Assembly (NCBI GenBank): GCA_032622095.1
Contig: CP136066.1
Span: 90,977,319-91,041,318, forward strand
DNA: 64,000 nucleotides
Origin: Siphonodentalium dalli
Lineage: Eukaryota; Mollusca; Scaphopoda; Gadilida; Siphonodentaliidae
Reading direction: 5' to 3'
The notes under the pieces were generated by a model, which worked only from the letters and a program-made list of their open reading frames with translations, had not been told where the DNA came from and searched no databases. The position numbers and the translations under genes were made by a program. Shown in pieces: positions 1 through 10,641 of the stretch. Within the stretch, counting starts at the first letter, position 1. Each line of letters opens with the position of its first letter.

Positions 1-130
1 CATTTTTTTTTTTTTTTTTTTTTTTTCAGGGAGACATCCACTTCTCCCTGATGTCATTTCAGGGAGACTTGCGGCCACACAGGGCGACTATTTCGCCCAC
101 GTCGCCCCCTAGGCTGGTCCCTGGCCGCCA
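1..130 (-). repeat. dispersed repeat fragment after a poly-T run
   Basis: A run of about 23 T is followed by 'agggagacatccacttctcc' and a segment ending 'taggctggtccctggcc'. Read on the minus strand it begins 'ggccagggaccagcctag', which resembles 10313-10335 on the plus strand, where 'agggaccagcctagaggcga' is also followed by 'gggagaagtg'. The two are therefore probably copies of one unclassified dispersed repeat in opposite orientations. Confidence 0.4.
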
Positions 131-581
131 TAACAGTAATGTTTACATAACAATGGTTTTGATATGCAAATTTTTTTATTTATTTGAAGAGTATGTTATT
201 TCGGCTGAACCCACTTCGAGGCATTGAGTAAGTACCTATAAGGAATACTAAGTGGGCATCTAAGATTGCAAATGCAATCAAACGCGATGTTCTGCCACTG
301 TATGGAACACCCATCATGGTCGAAACAATGTCCATCAGTTAGTATCTTTAATTTTATGCTCAATTTTGCATTTTTGGAAAAACGACAACTCCTCCAAGAA
401 TATGCCAACTTCCCCAAAAAACCAACCTATTGTACAAGGCTCAAGCCTTTTCTAATTGTTGAATATAATGTAAATATACAGTAAAATATTAGTATACATG
501 TATATAGTTCTTAATTTATTGCATGCTCTGTATTGAGTATAGTAATAAGCGGTTTGTAAATATTTCAACTTTTAATTAGAT
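131..581. other. intronic or upstream sequence, nothing recognised
   Basis: AT-rich sequence. Short overlapping ORFs on both strands have no recognisable similarity or splice context. It precedes the hAT-type element and lies upstream of the first visible exon of the C19orf47-like gene, so it is probably intronic. Confidence 0.5.
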
Positions 582-589
582 ACTTTGTA

Positions 590-1673
590 TAGTGTTCAAA
601 CGACTCTGGGATTCTGGAGTCGACTAGTCGAACCCCAAAAGTCGAGTCGACGTCGACTAGTCGGCCAAATACATCACCAACCTTATACTAATGAAACACA
701 TGTGAAAGAAAATTACAAATTCCGTGCCATCATCACACTATTTACACTCTACTGTGATCGGAGAATTGAATCACGTGACACGTCACGTGGTTTTGTTGCA
801 AATGAACCGGTGCTCTAGAAACCCACCGATCGCAAATAAGTTCCCTACGAATCTACGATGATAATGAGTATAAATAATTGAGGAAATTTAATAATTGAGG
901 GATTTTCTGTGTAATCATGAAATCAAATAAATACTTCCCTGCCAGGGTATAGAAAATAAACGATACAGTCTCAGAGTCAGCTCAAAATAAAAAACAAAAC
1001 AAAAGAAAACACACACACTGTGTGACACACATTATAATGATTAATGATTATATATACGATGTGTACATAGGCCTACTTTGTAAGTTGCCATAACTTCCGT
1101 AAGGCGTACGTAGCAAGCAGAGAGTTAGACTCAGTTAGTATCGACGAACACTTTTGTGGAAGCCCCTCCCTCTTTACCTGTGTTGGTTAGAAATGCGCAC
1201 TACGAATTTTTGCGCCCGCGGTATAGGGAGTATGAAATGTGCGCGAGCGTAGAAACTAAATGACGCAATGCAAAGACCACGTGGCATTAACCTGGAACAT
1301 GCGTGAGACGTCGGTCAAGTACGCCGCGACCTAATATTTACTGTTTATGGACCACGTACTTTTTAGAAGTCAAATATAGAGTTACTGCTCTTGTAATGAT
1401 AATGGTTAACTTGAATTATCGCATTGGCGAATTTCGGCGTAGTTCTATGTCAAGCTCGACATTAGGACATATGTTTGGACTTTGGAAAGCTTCTTGAACA
1501 TAGACTAGCTATCTTTGCTGCTTTTCTGACCCACATTTAGTGAAACCATGCATTGTCAAGGCCAGCTGATGAGATTAGATACTGTATTTCGACTAGTCGA
1601 CTGTGGAAGTTAGAGTCGATTACCCGAAAAACCAGCGTCGACGATTATTTGTCGACTAATCGTTTGAACACTA
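590..1673. mobile_element. non-autonomous hAT-type transposon, 1,084 bp
   Basis: Both ends carry the inverted repeat TAGTGTTCAAACGA, at 590-603 and reversed at 1660-1673. The element is flanked by a perfect 8-bp direct repeat ACTTTGTA at 582-589 and 1674-1681. An 8-bp target duplication with a (C/T)A-G-like terminus is the hallmark of the hAT superfamily. Near each end are clusters of GTCGACTAGTCG-type palindromes (about 617-663 and 1588-1660), which look like subterminal transposase-binding repeats. The interior has no transposase-sized ORF, so it must be mobilised in trans. The perfect duplication suggests a recent insertion. Confidence 0.85.
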
Positions 1674-1730
1674 ACTTTGTACCAGATTACTTGTTGTGAA
1701 CCACTCATATACATTTTTATGTTTACCCAT

Positions 1731-2225
1731 ACCATGTATGGTAAACATAGTGTCGTTGTCCGGATTGACCACTCGTCGTTCGTCCGTCCGTCTGTCCGTC
1801 CGTCTGTCCGTCCGTCTGTCCGTCCGTAGACACTTTACGTGTAATGCGATAACTCAAACATTTTTTACCTGATCAAAACCAAATTTTGTATATGGGGTTT
1901 TCAGCCCAAAATACAGATCGAGTTCGAATATGGGTTTGATCCAACTTTTTTGTACAGAGTTATGGCCCTTTTTCGACTTAGAATTCACGCATTCTGCCAT
2001 AACTCAAACATTTTTTATCTGATCGGAACCAAATTTGGTATGTGAGTTTCTCGGCCCAAAATACAGATCGAGTTCGAATATGGGTTTGATCCGATTAATT
2101 TTAAAGGAGTTATGACCCTTTTTCGAAAAAAAAATGAAAAATTGAATCGATTTTTTTTTTAATTTATTTTTAACTTTTATAATAATAATAAAAAAAATGT
2201 CATTGACATTGTCATTTGTTTTCAT
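1731..2225. repeat. dispersed repeat with GTCCGTC minisatellite and 3' hairpin (HINE-like)
   Basis: Starts with a small palindrome at about 1731-1746 (accatgtatggt), then a GTCCGTCCGTCT minisatellite at 1781-1827. Two diverged copies of a block follow (aactcaaacattttt...ccgatt/ccaactttt...agttatg.ccctttttcga). It ends near 2200 with 'aatgtcattgacattgtcat', a short stem. The plan (inverted start, microsatellite, repeated core, terminal hairpin) matches arrays T1-T4 and fits non-autonomous Helentron-type elements. The classification is inferred. Confidence 0.5.
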
Positions 2226-2971
2226 TTAGATATTGATGATTATGATAAAAAGATTTCCAATGTGTCCCTTTAATTTTTTTAAATAAGTTAAAAAAAATTG
2301 AAAAACTAACACCATTATAACTCTGCCAAGGGTACCCCGAATCACCACACCAAATTTGATTAAATCGGTCCAAAATCTTGTGTTATGTACTGGTAAATCT
2401 GTTTGGAGCAACATTAAATCCAATTCACCAATTGCCTTTGGACTTATGCCAATGTGCAAATAATCTGATACATAAGGCTATGGCATCTAATTTAAAATAA
2501 AGATTCAACAATAAACATCACATGCTATTAACAGTAGACATGGACATCTGTGCTGCTATATAATTGATATTAATGGGTCAGTGGTGAGGTTGCTTATCTG
2601 TATACTAGGACACATTATTATTGTAAACTTAAATTGGACTCTCTTAACCCAAGTATTCCATGTCCAGGTCACACCTACACATTTAACCCATGGGCTTGCT
2701 GGCTGTGGCGGTTTAGCATTACAGATTCTGTACCAGTGCATTCTCTTATATAAATGCCAGTGACCCATAAATTCCAATAATTTGTGTTATGTACATTTGT
2801 CTATAATAGTACATAACAGTATACTCTATAATTGAACACCAAAACTCTCATTTATCCGATCATATTAAATTTTTATCGCCAAGGGATGGGTTAACATCTG
2901 CCGATCGTGATCGGCCTCTCGTTCTAATGTCATATTATTAGAACTGAAAAGCAAATTTGTTAAATTTTTAG
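2226..2971 (+). other. intron upstream of the first visible C19orf47-like exon
   Basis: No coding sequence recognised. A short piece at about 2726-2762 carries 'agtgcattctcttatat' next to TTAACCC at 2684, an eroded fragment of the family-B piggyBac-like MITE. The interval ends in 'gttaaatttttag', a usable splice acceptor for the exon at 2972. Confidence 0.5.
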
Positions 2972-3139
2972 CACAGACAACAATTCAACTCAAGCCTATG
3001 CTGGAAGAAGTTGTTCCAGTGCCAAAGACCAGACGAGTTTTTCCAGAACATGAGGGCCGATATAAAATCACAATGCCTAAAGGGAAAACTGCCAAGACAA
3101 TGAAAATCCTCCGGCAACAAGGCCTACTTCAATCAGATA
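2972..3139 (+). CDS. C19orf47: C19orf47-like protein, internal exon a (conserved MPKG segment)
   Basis: First visible coding exon of a plus-strand gene. It enters in phase 2 after an acceptor ending 'tttttag' and leaves in phase 1 at 'gat a|gtgagt'. It reads QTTIQLKPMLEEVVPVPKTR and continues with a block containing EGRYKITMPKGKTAKTMKIL. That block matches the most conserved stretch of vertebrate C19orf47 (basic cluster, EGKY.I.MPKGT..RT.KIL), a poorly characterised probably nuclear protein with an N-terminal SAM-like domain. The SAM part is not in the window, so earlier exons lie upstream. The assignment rests on remembered family motifs and on consistent splice phases across five exons. Function in the cell is unknown and I do not assign one. 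Confidence 0.8.
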
Positions 3140-3454
3140 GTGAGTAATATGTGATATTTTTATCCTCAATAACATGTGACCTAAATCTGAGTCATAAATT
3201 ATACATATATCCCTTTGAAATTCATCAGTATCTATACCGTAAAATGGGGTGACTTTGCCACCAACGGGGGGACTTTGCCACGTCACTGAGAAAAAGATAA
3301 GAATTAACAGCTCAGCACCAATAACTAGATAGCAAAATGATTCATATGTACAGTCAATTTCGCTTTATTGCATAGCGTCGGTGCATGGCTTTTCTTATGC
3401 AGTTAACCGAATATGCATAAAGCCGAAATCACAATAAAAAGAAGCATACGCCGT
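3140..3454 (+). other. start of a large intron of the C19orf47-like gene
   Basis: No gene. It contains a short direct repeat, 'ggggtgactttgccacc' then 'ggggggactttgccacg' at 3245-3283, of a kind seen at ends of dispersed repeats. The splice donor GTGAGT is at 3140. Confidence 0.45.
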
Positions 3455-5099
3455 TTTTAGCTCAACTTACTTTTGTAAGTTTGAGCTATTGCCATGGTTT
3501 GGCGTCCGTCGTCCGTGCGTCCGTGTGTCCGTCAACAATTTCCTTTGGCGCGGGCTACAGGTTGTACCTTTGGTCTGATCTTCATGAAATTCGTCATGAA
3601 TGTTGACATTGACATGTAGATGGGAACGAGTCATTTTGGGGTCATTCGGCCAAAAAACATGGCCGCTGGCAGCCATCTTGGATTTCAAGATTCAATCCAT
3701 TGGCGCGGCCTACAGGTCGTACTGTTCATCTTATCATCATGAAATTTGTCATTGATGTTAATAATGACATGTAGATGGGAACGAGTGATTTTGGTGTCGT
3801 TCGGCCAAAAAACATGGCTGCCAGCAGCCATCTTGGATTTTACTCTTTGCATGACTAAATCCTTTGGCGCGGGCTACAGGTCGTAGCTTCGATCGGAACA
3901 TCATGAAATTTGTCATGGATGTTAACAATGACATGTAGATGGGAACGAGTGATTTTGGGGTTGTTCGGCCGAAAAACATGGCCACCAGCAGCCATCTTGG
4001 ATTTTACTCTTTGTATGACTAAATCCTTTAGCATGGGCTACAGGTCGTACCTTTAGTCTGATCATCATGAAATTTGTCATGGATGTTAACAATAACATGT
4101 AGATGGGAACGAGTCATTTTGGGGTCATTATGGCAAAAAACATGGCCGCCAGTGGCCATCCTTGATTTCAAAATTCAATCCATTACCACGGGCCACAGGT
4201 CGCACTGTTTATCTGATCATCATGAAATTTGTCATGGATGTTAACAATGACATGTAGATGGGAACGAGTCATTTTGGGGGTCATTCGGCTAAAAAACATG
4301 GCGCCAGCAGCCATCTTGGATTTTACTCTTTGTATGACTAAATCCTTTAGCACGGGCTACAGGTCATACCTTGAGTCTGATCATCATGAAATTTGTCATG
4401 GATGTTAACAATAACATGTAGATGGGAACGAGTCATTTTGGGGTCATTAGGGCAAAAAACATGGCCGCCAGCAGCCATCTTGGATTTTACTCTTTGTATG
4501 ACTAAATCCTTTAGCACGGGCTACAGGTCATACCTTGAGTCTGATCATCATGAAATTTGTCATGGATGTTAACAATAACATGTAGATGGGAACGAGTCAT
4601 TTTGGGGTCATTATGGCAAAAAACATGGCCGCCAGTGGCCATCCTTGATTTCAAAATTCAATCCATTACCACGGGCCACAGGTCGCACTGTTTATCTGAT
4701 CATCATGAAATTTGTCATGGATGTTAACAATGACATGTAGATGGGAACGAGTCATTTTGGGGGTCATTCGGCTAAAAAACATGGCGCCAGCAGCCATCTT
4801 GGATTTTACTCTTTGTATGACTAAATCCTTTAGCACGGGCTACAGGTCATACCTTGAGTCTGATCATCATGAAATTTGTCATGGATGTTAACAATAACAT
4901 GTAGATGGGAACGAGTCATTTTGGGGTCATTAGGGCAAAAAACATGGCCGCCAGCAGCCATCTTGGATTTTACTCTGTGTGTGACTAAATTCTTTACTGC
5001 TCATTTTTACACTCCATTTTAATCTCTCTATTCATTGCTCATCACAAAAAAATTACCTTCTTTACAAAGTTGAGCTACAGTGTCATTGACACTTTCATT
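3455..5099 (+). repeat. array T1: ~160-bp tandem repeats with bounded ends (pearl/HINE-like)
   Basis: Opens with the hairpin AGCTCAACTTAC-ttttGTAAGTTTGAGCT and a short GTCCGTCCGTG tract. About ten units of roughly 160 bp follow, each containing 'gggctacaggtcgta', 'catgaaatttgtcatg', 'acatgtagatgggaacgag' and 'aacatggccgccagcagcca'. It closes with AGTTGAGCTACAGTGTCATT and GACACTTTCAT, where AGTGTCA/TTGACACT forms a stem a few bases from the end. The outermost AGCTCAACTT and AAGTTGAGCT are inverted copies. A higher-order unit of about 482 bp (three monomers) recurs: 'attatggcaaaaaacatgg' is at about 4128 and again at 4610. Lies inside an intron of the C19orf47-like gene. Confidence 0.8.
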
Positions 5100-6359
5100 C
5101 TATCAACAGCATCAGTCTAGAAATACAGTGAATTGTTTATGTTTCGTTCATTCAATTTCATCATCAATTTAGTTTGTTTAAAAAAAATAATATCTAAAGA
5201 GCTTGATCTATATTAATTTAATGTTATTCCATATTATATTATCATCTATGATTGTAAAATGTTCAAGAATAAAACGATGTTCTTGTCAGGAACGGCAACC
5301 CCCATTGATAATAAACTCACTATATACATGTTTATATTTAGAATATATCCAATCAATCAGTTAGAAATGCATTACACACATGTAATATTAATCAAATAAT
5401 CATTAACTACCCACCAAATATCAGTTAATAGCCACCAAGAACTGGTAAGAATAACGCCAACGTTTCCCGATAAAATTATAAAAATACTATTTTTGTTTGT
5501 TTCACGTTATGAGAAGGGGGATAATTCTATGTACGGTAGTTGCCGTTTATTTTCGGTAAATTTGTTTGTTTCAAAATAAATAGGTATATGAAGAACCATC
5601 TATCCATGTAGCCAACTGGAAAAACTAACAAAAATCAAATTGATTTCCCAATATATCATGCATATTTGTGAGCGCAATTTACGAAACTATATTGAACTAT
5701 GGGAAGAGGCATAACTCTATTCATTAAATGAAACATTATTTTTTGGGAAACAAAGTGTCTTCAAAAATTAAATAAAATCTGATCTGATAATTAATCAGTG
5801 CACATCTCACCAAAACAATTGAGTAGCCACTGTCAAACGTAAATGTTTGCTGAATTGAGCCCCAATATAGCTTTAATTAAACACTGAAGCCCAACAGTGT
5901 ATGACACCTTCTTTAATTGGTACGCTCACAAATGACTCCAAGCAACATGACAGTTCAACAAAGGTTATTGTTTTGATAGCACGTGCTCCTAGCATTTTTT
6001 TAGTGACCTCATTGACATTGCTATGATTTCATTTTGTGCTGCGGCTGCAGTTAATGGAATTAGGTCAAATTCACACCTCAATGCATGCATATTTGCAGCG
6101 ACTTGATTAATCTTTTGTTATCGCCACAGAAGCTGTTTTGTTTCCCAGAAGACGGCGATTTCTAAGAAGTTGGAGCATGAATAAATATTGAAGACCTGTT
6201 AAATACGGGTTATTTAAATTTAGACAAAATAAATCACTTTGTGTTGCGAAGACAATAATTTGATGATTTATTTCTGAACTATTTTCCGTAACCTCGCGTA
6301 ATTAGAGCTACCCATGTCATTCGCGGAAAATCTTAGTTTCACTTTCGGTTTCAACACAA
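5100..6359 (+). other. intron, no feature recognised
   Basis: AT-rich sequence with no coding exon, RNA gene or clear transposon end that I can support. Confidence 0.5.
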
Positions 6360-6925
6360 ACTGACCGGGAAACTGGAATAATTGCGCAGGTGTTTACAAA
6401 CTTGCATTTTCTGAAGCTGACACAATTCAACAGATTCTGTTAATCTGATAGAATTCCTGGAAATATTATTTGATCTTTCAATAGGATTATCTGAATCTGA
6501 ATTCCAGGAATCAATTGCGCGGTGATTACAAACGCCATGTGTTTAGTCGGCGTCTTGATACTTCATTGATGGAATTCCCGGAAACTTACTTCCTTTCACT
6601 TATCGGAATTGCAACTGGAACTGCATGTGTTTACATACGTTTTTTAAAGGAAATAAGGAAGCATACAGGAAATGTTTGTGAACAGAAGCATGTTAGAAGA
6701 AATAGAAAGCACTTTCGGTTTAGTTGGCTTCTTTGTTGGGGAATTCCCGGAAATCTTCCTTTCACATTGAATTCTCAGAATTGCTACTGGAACTTCAGGT
6801 GTTTACAAACTCAACAAACAACCAAATAAATATACACATTTTAATAAATCATACAATTCACAAATAAATATGGAAACATACAGGAAATGTGTGTCAACAG
6901 AAGCATGTTACTGAGAAGAGATAGA
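6360..6925. repeat. diverged direct repeats, ~180-210 bp spacing
   Basis: Related blocks recur. 'gaattcccggaaa' with 'cctttcac' is at 6571 and 6741. 'actggaa(c/t)...caggtgtttacaaac' is at about 6372, 6613 and 6787. 'catacaggaaatgt.tgt.aa' plus 'cagaagcatgtta' is at 6663 and 6873. A 104-codon ORF (6515-6829) runs through these blocks and is best explained as chance, because the same blocks are read in different frames. Confidence 0.45.
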
Positions 6926-7284
6926 AAACCACGTGTGTTATGAAATTGAAAATTGCCGTCTTCGCTCTCGCGATGGTCATCTTCAACAACTTTGTATTAA
7001 GTTTTCCCATAAAATACGTTTTTCAAGGTAAATATTTTTACAAATTGCTATAATTTCGACATCATGAGGTGACTTTTTACCCCTTCTCATCAACTTTTTT
7101 GGCGATTTTCGTATGCATAAAAACGGAATAGAGTCCGACCCTTATGCAAATAAACGATTAGAAAATAGTCTTTTTATGAGAAAATGGTTTGGTGCATGCA
7201 TATTTTATGCAAATGACCGAAATATGCATTTAAACGATATGCAATTAACTGAAATTGACTGTACTACTGTACTGGCATGTCTAG
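6926..7284 (+). other. intron, nothing recognised
   Basis: No supported gene or repeat boundary. The overlapping ORF at 7113-7454 runs into the next repeat and is rejected as coding. Confidence 0.45.
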
Positions 7285-7620
7285 TTTTTAGCTCAACTCA
7301 ACAAATCAAGTTTGAGCTATTGCCATGGGTCAGCGTTTGTCCATCTGTGAATGCGTGTGTCCGTTCATCAATAATTTCCTTTGGCACCCCTACGGACCAC
7401 AATCCTCATCTGATTGTCACCAAACTTCAAATAGATCCTCAGGGTGACCTCTAAATGGGAGCTTACTATTTTTTCCGAATGTTGTTAAAAAAGTTACCTC
7501 CAGTGGCCATCTTGGATTTCACATTTGAATCCATCGGCACATCCTGCAGCCCACAATTATTGGTGAAATGACATTATCCCGTCTCCAAATTGAGCTACAG
7601 TGTCATTGACACTTTCATTA
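7285..7620 (+). repeat. single-unit relative of the tandem arrays (T5)
   Basis: Has the same borders as T1-T4: 'ttttagctcaactcaacaaa', then 'caagtttgagctattgccat' and a 'gtccgttcatcaat' tract on the left, and 'attgagctacagtgtcattg' with 'acactttcat' on the right. It holds only one or two diverged core units, ending in 'cagtggccatcttggattt'. It is a short member of the family and shows that the ends are conserved apart from the array. Confidence 0.65.
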
Positions 7621-7859
7621 TACATAAGAGGATCTCTAATGAGTCACAATTCTGTACTAATTTTATTAACCGAGTAAGCTAAATTTGATTCAAGCCGAGC
7701 TGTAGTGAAGTTCAAATCAAATATAGTGGACAAGGTTAATAAATTTGTATAGATTTGCAATGAATTTGAGATCCATATAATCATATAATCACATTTTAGA
7801 AAGGAAAAACGATCTCGAAATGGCTACATTGGTCACCTCAGTGCCTTCTTAATTGCCAG
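7621..7859 (+). other. intron end before C19orf47-like exon b
   Basis: Non-coding. Ends with the acceptor 'cttcttaattgccag' directly before the exon at 7860. Confidence 0.5.
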
Positions 7860-8020
7860 ATATACAGAGCGAGAGTTCAGTGTTCAATCGGCTGGGAGCA
7901 GGAGATTCCAGTACTAAGGTGACGATTGGAGGTAGAGGAGGTCGCATCTGCTCAGCAGACACCAGTACCAAGGTCACCTTAACTGGAAGAGGCAAAGTTC
8001 TTGTTAGCGCATCAGCAGAG
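7860..8020 (+). CDS. C19orf47: C19orf47-like protein, exon b (VFNRLG motif)
   Basis: Phase 1 in (split codon a|at), phase 0 out at GCAGAG|GTATGT. Encodes about 53 residues: an acidic/serine start with SSVFNRLGAG, then two copies of a TKVT-x(2-4)-GRG unit (STKVTIGGRGG and STKVTLTGRGK). Human C19orf47 has matching TSVFDRLG and GVFSRLG motifs, and the five exons in this window each carry at least one such [VI]-[FSR]-x-RLG motif except the first. The low-complexity, basic, Ser/Thr/Gly-rich composition suggests a disordered region with short linear motifs. The apparent upstream start is inside the intron and is not real. Confidence 0.78.
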
Positions 8021-8087
8021 GTATGTCTGAAATTTGCATCTTTAAGGACATAAACAATTTGATTGAGTAGGTAATTCTGAAATTGAT

Positions 8088-8300
8088 ATATATATATATA
8101 TATATATATATTGTTTTTAGCTCACCTGAGACGAAGTCTCCTGTGGAGCAATAGTCATCACTCCTTGTCCTTCCATCCATCCCTCAAGAATCATCTTCTC
8201 CAGAACCATAAGACCAAATGGGTTCATATTTGGTGTGGATGTTCCCTTGGTGACTCACATTCAGGAAAACAAAATATTCATGTCCCCACGAAATGGGTCT
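8088..8300 (+). repeat. (TA)n microsatellite and truncated 'agctcacctgag' repeat
   Basis: An alternating TA tract at about 8089-8112 is followed by 'tttttagctcacctgagacg', then 'aagtctcctgtggagcaata'. The latter is a hairpin-start repeat related in plan to the T arrays but without a tandem core. Intronic. Confidence 0.5.
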
Positions 8301-8373
8301 TTTTTTTATAAGAAACCACGAAAAATGTAACGACAAAATCAAAGCCATTCACAGTACCTCATTTTGTTTCCAG

Positions 8374-8572
8374 CCATCACCATCAACATCAGTATTTAAA
8401 CGACTCGGTGGTTTGTCTGCAACAAAACGTTCAGCATCATCTACAACTACCAATGAATCAGACAGCATACCACCTGTGCTAGAGTATGCAGGTATCCTAA
8501 AAAACCTTCCATCAGCGGCAAAGAAGAAAAAGGTAGAAGCAAAGAAGAAACTGGTGAAGAAATCAAAGCCTG
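8374..8572 (+). CDS. C19orf47: C19orf47-like protein, exon c (VFKRLG, basic tract)
   Basis: Acceptor 'attttgtttccag', phase 0 in, phase 1 out at CCTG|GTAAGT. Encodes about 66 residues: PSPSTSVFKRLGGLSATKR, a Ser/Thr-rich stretch, then PPVLEYAGILKNLPSA and a lysine-rich tail with KKKKVEAKKKLVKKSK. The VLEYAGILKNL segment matches human C19orf47 VLQYAGVLKKL and is the second strong homology anchor. The lysine tract looks like a nuclear localisation signal (inferred). Confidence 0.8.
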
Positions 8573-8685
8573 GTAAGTCCTCGCAAAGTTGATGTGATGA
8601 ATTGCGACTACTATCTCAGTAAACCGATGTCAGTGATAATTGATTGGGCAATTTTTACAGACATATTTTTGGGAAATATTGGCCT

Positions 8686-8709
8686 AACCCTAACCCTAAC
8701 CCTAACCCA
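8686..8709. repeat. short interstitial telomeric repeat (CCCTAA)4
   Basis: Four consecutive CCCTAA-type units (ctaaccctaaccctaaccc) lie in the intron after exon c. The vertebrate-type TTAGGG repeat is shared by most animals including molluscs. Such tracts can arise by end-joining repair. Confidence 0.7.
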
Positions 8710-9464
8710 ACAGGCGGTGCCTGAGAACAGAGATTTTTTATTTTAATGGCCTAAGTAAGCATAATATTTATGGTGACTTCTGGTGAACATACGGGGGTAA
8801 ACAGCTACTGATTAACTATAAATGAGTGTTAGGGATTCAGTGAGATCTTGTGATTTTCTGGGAGGCAATTGCTGGCATAGGCTTTAAACTTATTGGCCAA
8901 ATGTTATTTTCTTTGGCAATTTTGAAAAAAATGGCCACTGGCCAAATTGGCCACCAACAGCTTGAACCTTGTTCATGAAATAGTTGTCAGTCATATTATT
9001 TTATGAAAATATGTTGGAGGGGGGGGGGGGAAGTGGTCATGCTTTTCTTCTTCTTTTTTTTTAGCTACAACTGCATAAACTGAATAGAAACGAGATTCGG
9101 TGAAGAATCCAAAGATAATTTGGGGACACCTGTTTTCCAGCAGAGGATACATGTATCCCCATATAATAAGGCTTCTACACCGAACCAACACAGATATATA
9201 TATTATAAATATGACAAAATATTTCTGTTGTCAAAATTGAACATGCAGACATAGGCTCCATTGGAACTGCAGATTTTTTATTTACATATCATATTGTTGA
9301 ATTGCCTTAAAAAGTGGAAAATTTAGGTTGCCTCAATGCTGTCCACTAGGAATTTTTGGACATTTGGGCTTCTCGTGTTTGGGAACACATACCTGTAACA
9401 GGTATCAAAACACCCCTGGATATTTCCCTGCGAGATTTATGTTTTAAATGATTTATAATTGCAG
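8710..9464 (+). other. intron, nothing recognised
   Basis: Contains a G12 run near 9019 and no supported gene. Ends in the acceptor 'tttataattgcag' before exon d. Confidence 0.45.
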
Positions 9465-9623
9465 GTGAAACCATTGTGAGAACAGCGGGGATCCTATCTG
9501 ATGACTCACCATTTAACCTGGGCATTGATAGTAGTATCAGGAGTCGCCTTGGCAACAAGACAATATCATCAGCTGCAGATAGTACCAGCACCATCTCAAA
9601 GTCCTCTCAAGTTAAAAAGATAG
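9465..9623 (+). CDS. C19orf47: C19orf47-like protein, exon d (IRSRLG motif)
   Basis: Phase 1 in and out (split glycine codons on both sides). Encodes about 53 residues: ETIVRTAGILSDDSPFNLG, then a serine-rich segment with SSIRSRLGNK and SKSSQVKKI. It carries the recurring x-RLG motif, and the phases fit its neighbours exactly. Homology to the vertebrate protein is weaker here; the assignment depends on exon order and the motif. Confidence 0.7.
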
Positions 9624-9649
9624 GTAATATCACTAATCTGATTGTTGTA

Positions 9650-9855
9650 CAGTAATGCCCTAATTAATCGACTCCTTTAACCACAGCAGAATTATGGGTA
9701 ACTTTTCAGGATTTAGTCGGAAATATGGCTTGTTGCCATTCATCGGAAAGCTCTCGGGGAGATGAATGGCAACAAGCCATATTTCCGACTAAATCCTGAA
9801 AAGTTACCCATAATTCTGCTGTGGTTAAAGGAGTCGATTAATTAGGGCATTACTG
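9650..9855. mobile_element. family A foldback MITE (pogo/Tigger-like), complete
   Basis: Near-perfect palindrome of two ~95-bp arms. It starts CAGTAATGCCCTAATTAATC and ends with the reverse complement, with 'ggaaagctctcgggg' near the centre. It is flanked by TA on both sides (9648-9649 and 9856-9857). The CAGT terminus with TA duplication points to the Tc1/mariner/pogo group, and the CAGTA-x-CCCTAA-type end resembles pogo/Tigger. Inserted 26 bp after the splice donor of exon d. Other copies are at 13493, 35024, 39841, 55102 and 63252, with halves at 34682 and 43603. Confidence 0.8.
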
Positions 9856-9882
9856 TAGTCTGGTGATCAGGGTCATAGCTCT

Positions 9883-10175
9883 AGGGTGGAGCTCTGTGGT
9901 CCAGTGGTTAGCGTGTCAGACTTGTATTTGCTGTAAACACAACGATATGGGTTTGCAGCATGTCGCTGATCTATTGTGAGTCTTCACACACCAGTGGCTT
10001 GGCCGCTTTGAGTGACATACAATTGTTGGATTGCTCGCTGTTTCAAATCCCGCTCCAAGTTGTGTCCCTTGAGCAAGGTCACTCGTACTGGATCGGCTTT
10101 GCATCACTCATGGGTTAAACGAGTACCAGTCAGCTTGCCATACTGAAGAGTATCAGAGCATATTCTGATCAAACT
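9883..10175 (+). repeat. tRNA-derived SINE-like repeat
   Basis: The head carries TGGTCCAGTGGTTAGCG at 9897-9913, a good polymerase III A box. A B-box-like GTTTCAAATCCCGC is at 10040-10053, further away than in a tRNA. Downstream 'tgtcccttgagcaaggtcac' resembles the central domain shared by V-type SINEs of marine animals. A second copy of that domain lies on the minus strand near 56780. There is no intact tRNA fold, so this is a SINE and not a tRNA gene. Confidence 0.6.
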
Positions 10176-10304
10176 AGAGCAGCGCATGCAGCCCGTTCAT
10201 TGCTTGGTTTGTACAAATGACTGGGGTAATATTTTAATGTTTAAAAGTATGTTAGAGCAAGTAATTGGTTAATCGCTTTATAAAACTAGTCATTATTATT
10301 GCGA

Positions 10305-10641
10305 CAGAGGCAGGGACCAGCCTAGAGGCGATTTGTATTTTTGTTGTAGGGAGAAGTGACTTTTCTCTCATATACCATTATGCATATTTCCAAAACAACA
10401 TATTTAAAGTATATTTACTGATTATAATGGTGTTCTTACTCACTATACAGGTGTTATTAATGGGTTTTTGTGCTGTATAATACTTATTGGATCATAGAAT
10501 GGTGATGTTTGTGTGTACATTAAACTTCACCCATTGTTACTTCTCCCTAATAACAGTCCACTTTTCCCTAATTACTGAACGGGGAGAAGTTATTTCTCCC
10601 AATTTGAAACCTCTAGGATGTTACCTGGCCGGAGGTGGTGG
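10305..10641 (+). repeat. dispersed repeat related to window start
   Basis: 'agggaccagcctagaggcga' with 'gggagaagtgacttttctc' repeats the sequence at 1-120 in the opposite orientation. A second inverted block, 'ggggagaagttatttctccc', is at about 10580. The family-D element inserted at its 3' side. Unclassified. Confidence 0.4.

Noticed and set aside
1-2971. Search for the SAM-like N-terminal exons of the C19orf47-like gene
   Set aside because: No frame with the expected helix-rich SAM sequence and splice sites was seen; probably upstream of the window.
3455-5099. CRISPR-like regularity of the tandem arrays
   Set aside because: Adjacent ~160-bp similar units without unique spacers in an animal genome; these are satellite-like arrays, not repeat-spacer arrays.
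6515-6829. 104-codon ORF in the first gene's intron
   Set aside because: It crosses diverged direct repeats, has no similarity I recognise and no usable splice sites in frame.
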